A model generated the notes under the pieces. The model was not told where the DNA came from, did no database searches, and was given only the letters and a program-made list of their open reading frames with translations. From JBOGUF01 sp050696075 (GTDB lineage Bacteria > Chloroflexota > Chloroflexia > Thermomicrobiales > UBA6265): a stretch of DNA of 27,088 nt. Shown piece after piece: positions 22,481-27,088 of the stretch (position 1 is the stretch's first letter; every line of letters begins with the position of its first letter). The translations under genes were made by a program, and so were the position numbers. The stretch lies in contig JBOGUF010000171.1 in the NCBI GenBank assembly GCA_050696075.1, positions 1 to 27,088 on the forward strand. Direction: 5' to 3'.

Positions 22481-24970
22481 TCAGGCCAGCCCGTTGCGGA
22501 CGGCGAAGGCGGCGGCGGTGCGGGAGTTGACGCCGAGCTTGTTAAGGATGTTGGTGACGTGGGTCATCGCGGTGCGATGGCTGATGAAGAGGGCTTCGCC
22601 GATTTCCTTGTCGGAGCGGCCCTCGACGATCAGGCTGAGGACATCGATCTCGCGTTTGGTGAGGCGGATGCCGGGTGGGGCGAGGGCGGGGGCGGCGGGC
22701 ACGGAGGAAACGGCCTCGATGACAGTGGCAGCTTCGGCCAGCGAGGCGGCGATCGAGAAAGCGCGGCCGGCGTCCCAGGTCGCGTTGAAGGCGGCGGCGG
22801 TGGTGCCGGCGCGGAGGGTGGCGATGGCGCGGTCGATCTTCTCCCGGTCGGGTGGCGGGAAGGGAACGCCGATAGCGGTGCGGAGCGCATCGGCGGCGGC
22901 GTAGAGGCGGATCGCCTCGGCGCCCTTGCCGGCTTTGGCGGCGATGGCGGCGAAGCCGGCGATGCCTTCGGCAATGCCGGCACGGTCCCCTTGCTCGGCG
23001 CGGAGGTCGAGACTCTCCTGGAGGAGGGCGGCGGCGCGGGCGAGGTCACTCTGATCGCGGACCGCCTCGGCCAGGTTGTTGAGCGAGAGGGCGATGCCAC
23101 CACGGTCGTCCAGCTCCCGCCAGACGGCGAGCGCCTCCGCGTAGAGCGCGACAGCGCGGGGGAGGTCGCCGCGATTGTAGGCGACGACGCCCAGGTTGTT
23201 GAGCGAGAGGGCGACGCGCAGCCGGTCGCCGAGTTCGCGCCAGAGCGCAACACTCTCCTCGTAGAGGGCGGTGGCGCGGTCGAACTCGCCCTGGCGGCGG
23301 GCGACGATGCCGAGGTTGAGCAGGGTGGCGGCGACGAGTTGGCGATCGCCGAGCTGGCGGGAGGCGGCCAGGGCCTCCTCGTAGAGCGCGGTCGCGCGCG
23401 GATAGTCGGCCCGGTCGTGGGCGATGACGCCGAGGTTGTTGAGGGCGCTGGCGATCCCGGCCGCGTCGTCGAGTTCCCGCCAGATGTCGAGGCTTTCCAG
23501 ATAGAGGGCGACGGCGCGATCGTGGTCGGCTTGCTTCCGGGCCAAGGTCGCCGCGCCAAGGAGGGCGCGGGCGCGGGCAGCGCCCAGTTCGGCGGCGGGA
23601 AGGGCGAGGGCGCGGTCGAGCCAGGTGCGACCCTCGCTGAGGAAGGCGCGAATCTCCCAGAAGCGGCGCAGGTTGCCGGCGAGCAGCAGGGCCTCGGTCG
23701 ACTGCCCCTGTGCGATCGTCCAACTGAGGGCCGTACGGAGGTTGACATACTCGGCTTCGAGCCGGTGCAACCAGGTCCCCTGGTCCGGCCCAAGCAACGC
23801 GGGCTCGGCCTGGCCGGCGAGATCGGCAAAGAAGGCGGCGTGCCGCCCGCGCAGTTCCGCGTCCTCGCCGGCCGCGGCGAGTTGTTCGGCCGCGTACTCG
23901 CGGATCGTCTCCAGCATGACGAAGCGCGGCTCGCCGTCTGGTTCCTCGAATTGGCGGATCAGGCTGTGGTCGAGGAGCGAAGCGATGCCGTCGAGGACGG
24001 AGGCGGAAGGCGGCAGGCGGAAGGCGGGTAATGAGGCCGCCTCGGCCGCCTCCCGCCTTCCGCCTTCCGTCACCGCCTCGGCGGCGTCGAGGGTGCAGCC
24101 GCCGGCGAAGACGGCGAGGCGGCGGAAGAGGGCTTGCTCGTCCGGGGTGAGGAGGTCGTAGGACCAGGCGATGGCGTTGCGCATCGTTTGGAGGCGGGCG
24201 GGGAGGTCGCGGGCGCCGCCGGTGAGGAGCGCGAGGCGATGGGTTAGGCGGGGCAGCATGGCTGCCGGCGGCAGGAGCTTGACGCGGGCGGCGGCCAACT
24301 CGATCGCCAAAGGTAGGCCGTCGAGTTGGATACAGATCTCGGCGATGGTCGGCGCGTTCTCCGCGGTCAGGTCAAGATCGGGCTTGGCGGCGCGGGCGCG
24401 GTCGAGGAAGAGGGCGATGGCCGGGTTGTGGGCGAGTTCCTCTGGCGGTGGGAGACAACGGGGATCGGGCAAGGCGAGCGGTGGCAGCGGGATCTCGCGC
24501 TCTCCGCGAACGCGCAGCCCGGACCGGCTGGTGACGAGCGCCGTGACACCGGGACAGGCGGCGAGGAGTTCGGCGAGGGCAGGCGCGGCGGACGCGAGCT
24601 GCTCGAAGTTGTCGAGCACCAGCAAGAGGTTCTTGCCGGCGAGCGCCGCCTGGAGTTGCGCATCGAGCGACCGGTCGCCGGCTTCCCGCAGCCCGAGCGC
24701 CTGGGCGATGGTGGGGAGGACGACGGCAGGGTCGATGACGGAGGCGAGGGAGACGACGTACACACCATCCGGGAACGCATCGTGCAATTCGGCGGCGACC
24801 TGGAGGCTGAGCCGGGTCTTGCCGGTGCCGCCGGGGCCGGTGAGGGTGACGAGGCGGACGTCATCCTGGCGCACCAGGTCGCGGACGTCAACCAACTCCC
24901 GCTCCCGCCCAACGAGCGGCGTTAGCGGATGCGGTAGGCTCCCAGGGGCGCTCATGGTCCCGGTCGTCAT
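22481..24970 (-). CDS. Regulator with STAND-type ATPase, TPR repeats and LuxR helix-turn-helix
   Basis: The 829-residue protein has a P-loop GPGGTGKT at about 45-52, Walker B LLLVLDN at about 116-122, and the TSRSGLRVRGE and LPLAIELAAARVKLL blocks typical of NB-ARC-like/STAND ATPases of the AfsR class. TPR repeats follow (about 470-680; for example NNLGVIAHDRADYPRATALY). The C-terminus is a LuxR/GerE helix-turn-helix (LTKREIDVLSLIVEGRSD, ISHRTAMTHVTNILNKL). An insertion of about 23 residues at 301-323 is encoded by an inverted heptamer array (24001-24069). ATG 24970 was chosen as the most domain-proximal start with a GGAG nearby (about 14 bases); 24955 and 25021 are alternatives. The LPNTG protein is next downstream, a possible target. 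Confidence 0.88.
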   Translation of the reverse strand: MTTGTMSAPGSLPHPLTPLVGRERELVDVRDLVRQDDVRLVTLTGPGGTGKTRLSLQVAAELHDAFPDGVYVVSLASVIDPAVVLPTIAQALGLREAGDRSLDAQLQAALAGKNLLLVLDNFEQLASAAPALAELLAACPGVTALVTSRSGLRVRGEREIPLPPLALPDPRCLPPPEELAHNPAIALFLDRARAAKPDLDLTAENAPTIAEICIQLDGLPLAIELAAARVKLLPPAAMLPRLTHRLALLTGGARDLPARLQTMRNAIAWSYDLLTPDEQALFRRLAVFAGGCTLDAAEAVTEGGRREAAEAASLPAFRLPPSASVLDGIASLLDHSLIRQFEEPDGEPRFVMLETIREYAAEQLAAAGEDAELRGRHAAFFADLAGQAEPALLGPDQGTWLHRLEAEYVNLRTALSWTIAQGQSTEALLLAGNLRRFWEIRAFLSEGRTWLDRALALPAAELGAARARALLGAATLARKQADHDRAVALYLESLDIWRELDDAAGIASALNNLGVIAHDRADYPRATALYEEALAASRQLGDRQLVAATLLNLGIVARRQGEFDRATALYEESVALWRELGDRLRVALSLNNLGVVAYNRGDLPRAVALYAEALAVWRELDDRGGIALSLNNLAEAVRDQSDLARAAALLQESLDLRAEQGDRAGIAEGIAGFAAIAAKAGKGAEAIRLYAAADALRTAIGVPFPPPDREKIDRAIATLRAGTTAAAFNATWDAGRAFSIAASLAEAATVIEAVSSVPAAPALAPPGIRLTKREIDVLSLIVEGRSDKEIGEALFISHRTAMTHVTNILNKLGVNSRTAAAFAVRNGLA
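24001..24069. repeat. Inverted heptamer array inside the coding region
   Basis: AGGCGGA, AGGCGGC, AGGCGGA and AGGCGGG run in tandem at 24001-24028. Their complement appears at 24052-24069; 24015-24028 and 24052-24065 are perfect 14-bp inverted repeats with a 23-base loop. The segment is read in frame by the minus-strand regulator, adding a low-complexity Arg/Ala/Pro/Ser stretch between AAEAVTE and VLDGIASLLD. Confidence 0.85.
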
Positions 24971-25084
24971 TGGTCCGTTCCGGTCTCCTCGGCTGGCGGG
25001 GCAGCACTCATTCCGCGCCACCCATGATGATTGGCGACGGTGGCGGCGTCAACTTTCGAGGAGCGAGGAGTGAGGAGAGACGGC

Positions 25085-25800
25085 ATGCGTGTCGCGGTGA
25101 TGTCAGATATTCATGGCTATGACCTGGCGTTGGAGACGGTGCTGCGTGATCTCGACGAGCGGGGCCATTCGACGAGGTGGTGGTGGCCGGAGACCTGTGT
25201 GAGGTGGGGCCGGGGCCGCGCGAGGCGCTTGATCTCTTGCGAGGACAGGAGTTCACGGTGTTGCAGGGGAACACCGACGCCGACGTCGCGGAGGCGGGCG
25301 TGCGGGGATCGGCGAGCGAGGCGGTCCGGTATGTGATCGAGCAGATCGGGCCGGCCGGAGTGGCATATCTAGCCGCCCTCCCCTTCTCGCGGCGGATCAC
25401 GCCGCCGGGCGGCGCGTCGCCCGCGGACGATCTGCTGGTCGTCCATGCCAATCCCCATAACCTGCACGACAAGTTCCGGCCTGAGATGAGCGACCGGGAG
25501 TTGCGGGAGGTGATCGGCGACGTGGCGGTGGCCGCGATCGCCTTCGGTCACCACCACGTCTGCTACTCGCGGGAGGTCGACGGGACGCTCCTCGTCGACG
25601 TCTCGGCGGTCGGCAATCCCAAGGACGGCGACTTGCGCTGCAAATACGGGATTCTGACCTGGGATGCCGGGACGCGCGGATGGTCGGCGGAGTTGCGGAA
25701 GCTGGCATATCCGCTGGCCGAAACCGAGGCGAAGATTATGTTTAGCACTTTGCCCGATCGGGAGAAGGTGCTGCGGTCGCTGTTGCGAGCGTCGTATTAG
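25085..25800 (+). pseudogene. Metallophosphoesterase with a frameshift near its start
   Basis: The N-terminal frame reads MRVAVMSDIHGYDLALETV and carries on to about 25165; the rest continues in another frame as DEVVVAGDLCEVGPGP and ends at TAG 25798-25800. The full motif set of calcineurin-like phosphoesterases is present across the two frames: SDIHG, AGDLCE, GNTDAD, VVHANPH and FGHHH, as in YfcE/MJ0936-type enzymes that hydrolyse phosphodiesters. One missing base in GGGGCCATTCGAC (25161-25173) explains the shift, since adding a C gives a smooth RGPFDEVVV reading. It may be a real mutation or a sequencing/assembly error in a GC run; everything else in the gene looks healthy. GGAGAG precedes the ATG. 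Confidence 0.85.
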
Positions 25801-25812
25801 GATCGCCCCGCC

Positions 25813-25924
25813 GTTATGCCGAGCGATTCCCGTCATGCCGAACCTGTCGAGGCATTTGGCTCTCATGGGAGCGTGCGGTTGGCAGAGGCGGATTCCTCGA
25901 CGAACTCCGAAGCTCGGCATGACG
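25813..25924. repeat. Dispersed inverted-repeat element, copy 4 (extended)
   Basis: CGTCATGCCGA (25831-25841) and TCGGCATGACG (25914-25924) are perfect inverted repeats; another left-arm-like GTTATGCCGAGC lies at 25813-25824, as if two elements overlapped. The right half shares over 30 bases with copy 1, including GATTCCTCGACGAACTCCGA, with an A-to-C change inside the terminal repeat. Confidence 0.75.
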
Positions 25925-25932
25925 AGGTGCGT

Positions 25933-26412
25933 TCAGACCAACGAAGCGGCGGCGCGGGCGCGGCGGATCTGGTCGGCGTGGTCGTGGGCGTGGGCGGCGT
26001 AGATGCGGAGCCAATCCTCGACGCGGTAGCTGCCGCTTTCGACGTGGGCGCCTTCGCGTGACCAGTCCTCCGGGGTCATGCGATGCAGGAGCGGGACAGT
26101 GCAGTCGCGAGCGGCCCTAAAGGCGGCGAGGGAGGGGGCGATCGGGCGGTCGTAGTGGAGCACGCGGGCGTATTCTTCTTGGTCGTAGGCGGTGATGGTG
26201 GGGCGGTCGGCGACGAGGAGCTCGCGCAGGCGGAGGGCGGAACGCATCTCGCTGTCGGCGAGGTGGTGGACGACCTGGCGCGGGGACCACTCACCGGACG
26301 CCTCGCGGGCGTCGAGTTCGTCGTCGGTGATGCCATCGAGGGCGTCGGCGACGGCGCGATAGCCGTCCTCGTATTGCGCGATCAGCGAATTGCGGGTGGC
26401 GTCGTCGAGCAT
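25933..26412 (-). CDS. DinB family protein (DinB_2-like)
   Basis: The 159-residue protein is a four-helix DinB-like protein. WSPRQVVHHLADSEM supplies H49/H50, and the C-terminal helix has HAHDHADQI (H141-H145), giving the usual His triad for a divalent metal. The middle helix (PLLHRMTPEDW) is typical of the DinB_2 group, which includes thiol-dependent and hydrolase-like enzymes. It differs clearly from the DinB-like protein at 8907-9410. ATG 26412 follows GGAGAGGGGAGACG; a longer frame to 26523 runs into the divergent neighbour and has no ribosome site. Function beyond the fold is not assignable. Confidence 0.85.
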   Translation of the reverse strand: MLDDATRNSLIAQYEDGYRAVADALDGITDDELDAREASGEWSPRQVVHHLADSEMRSALRLRELLVADRPTITAYDQEEYARVLHYDRPIAPSLAAFRAARDCTVPLLHRMTPEDWSREGAHVESGSYRVEDWLRIYAAHAHDHADQIRRARAAASLV

Positions 26413-26542
26413 CGTCGTCTCCCCTCTCCTGATGAACTTCTCTGACGAAAGAACGCCGACGGGCGGCGAATGTGAGGAGGGCGCGTCGCGGTGGCGGTGC
26501 GCTATCGTATCTGCGGACAGCATGCGTGGAAGGAGCGGCGCG

Positions 26543-26929
26543 ATGGTGCGGTACTGCCCGGAGGGCGACGGCGCGTTCGAGGATTGGGTTGTCGAATGCC
26601 CGGATTGCGGGCGGCCGTTGGTGGACGAACCGCCGGCGGACGACGAACCGGTGCGACCGCGTGTGGAGGAGACAGGCAGCGGCCCCGTCGTCTACCTGGC
26701 GACCGCGCCGAACGAATTGGTCGCCGGGATGTGGGCCGATGCCCTCGGCCAAGAGGGTATACGGGCGATGACGCGCGCCTTGGGTCCCGGTTTCGGCGGT
26801 TGGGCCTCCAGCTACAACCTGCCGCACGAGGTCCGGGTTCTCGAATCGCGGCTGGACGAGGCCCGTGAGGTGATCGCCGCGCTTGAGGGCATCGACTTCG
26901 ATGAGGACGTGGAAACGCCGTTCTCATAG
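26543..26929 (+). CDS. DUF2007-like protein with an incomplete N-terminal zinc ribbon
   Basis: The 128-residue protein begins MVRYCPEGDGAFEDWVVECPDCGRPLVDE, like an N-terminal zinc ribbon, but the first knuckle is CPEG where a CxxC is expected, so only three of the usual four Cys are seen (C5, C20, C23). After a Pro/Asp-rich linker comes a small alpha+beta domain: VVYLATAPNELVAGMWADAL, EGIRAMTRAL, then HEVRVLESRLDEAREVIAAL. This matches DUF2007 (putative signal-transducing protein) in strand-helix order. AAGGAG lies about seven bases before the ATG at 26543. It is divergent from the DinB-like gene (131 bases apart). Function unknown. Confidence 0.75.
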   Translation: MVRYCPEGDGAFEDWVVECPDCGRPLVDEPPADDEPVRPRVEETGSGPVVYLATAPNELVAGMWADALGQEGIRAMTRALGPGFGGWASSYNLPHEVRVLESRLDEAREVIAALEGIDFDEDVETPFS

Positions 26930-26952
26930 ACGGTTATCGCCCCGCGGGCGAT

Positions 26953-26969
26953 GCGTGCCAGCGGCACGC
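26953..26969. terminator. Small hairpin between convergent genes
   Basis: GCGTGCC (26953-26959) pairs with GGCACGC (26963-26969) across a three-base loop, in the gap between the DUF2007-like gene and the partial minus-strand gene. It has no T-tract on either strand, so it is a weak candidate. Confidence 0.3.
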
Positions 26970-26984
26970 GGGCGCGGCAAGCGG

Positions 26985-27088
26985 TCATCGAAAGGTAGGG
27001 GTGCCATCGTGATCCAACACTTGCTCTGCCCCCTCGGCCTCCGCCCAGAGCCAGGCGGCGGTCAGCCAGGGCAGCGCGCGCTCGACGA
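26985..27088 (-). CDS. C-terminal tail of an unidentified protein (partial)
   Basis: On the minus strand a frame enters from the window edge with VERALPWLTAAWLWAEAE and ends at TGA (26985-26987) after 34 residues. The Trp- and Ala-rich amphipathic character suggests real coding, but no family can be named. Its start lies outside the window. Confidence 0.4.
   Translation of the reverse strand, partial: VERALPWLTAAWLWAEAEGAEQVLDHDGTPTFR

Noticed and set aside
23040..23480. Repeated DNA segments of about 120 bases within the third regulator
   Set aside because: These code for successive TPR units with similar residues; protein repeat structure explains them.
22559..24031. A 490-residue plus-strand open frame opposite the third regulator
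   Set aside because: Rich in Gly/Glu/Val in the way expected from antisense reading of a TPR gene; no domain evidence.

Overview
The window is GC-rich, gene-dense DNA. It looks like a member of Chloroflexota, most likely class Thermomicrobia or an uncultured relative. This is inference from four things: a group 1-type sigma factor, several giant LuxR-type ATPase/TPR regulators, Tat-exported proteins including a tiny cysteine-rich one, and surface proteins with prealbumin-like repeats. No rRNA, tRNA, CRISPR array or complete insertion sequence was seen.

Layout. The left edge (1-1008) has the tail of an unidentified, possibly transposase-like ORF, then a DUF433/DUF5615 toxin-antitoxin pair. 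A primary-type sigma factor (1196-2206) ends at a strong terminator. A convergent ParDE module (2309-2882) follows, then a broken second copy of the sigma-factor 3' end (2949-3077). A compact three-gene operon (3209-4109) encodes an ArsR-like regulator and two tiny membrane proteins. It has an unusually clear promoter/operator and a probably leaderless mRNA. From 4229 to 10972 all genes are on the minus strand: a methyltransferase, a 974-residue LuxR-type regulator, a carboxymuconolactone decarboxylase-like protein, a DinB-like protein, an NTF2-like protein, a cysteine-rich exported protein and a Tat-exported barrel-like protein. A second ParDE module (11213-11783) is followed on the minus strand by a second giant regulator, an exported ScyD-like propeller fused to a blue-copper domain, a Cys-type sulfatase and a decayed sugar ABC permease.

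The right third has an exported protein with Ca-binding repeats (18879-20057), a 715-residue exported repeat protein ending in LPNTG (20186-22333), a third ATPase/TPR/LuxR regulator, a frameshifted metallophosphoesterase, another DinB-like protein, a DUF2007-like protein and the tail of an unidentified minus-strand gene. The genes do not form one pathway. The theme is envelope proteins and small enzymes mixed with signal-integrating regulators and toxin-antitoxin modules.

The most unusual structure is in the DNA itself. A family of 7-bp tandem repeats, mostly AGNCGNN-like, recurs in at least seven intergenic sites, often starting at or just after a stop codon. In two or three places it forms inverted arrays able to fold into long hairpins. 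One inverted array lies in frame inside a regulator gene (24001-24069). A second dispersed family (four copies, about 75-110 bp) has ends related to GTCATTCCGAGC/GCTCGGAATGAC.
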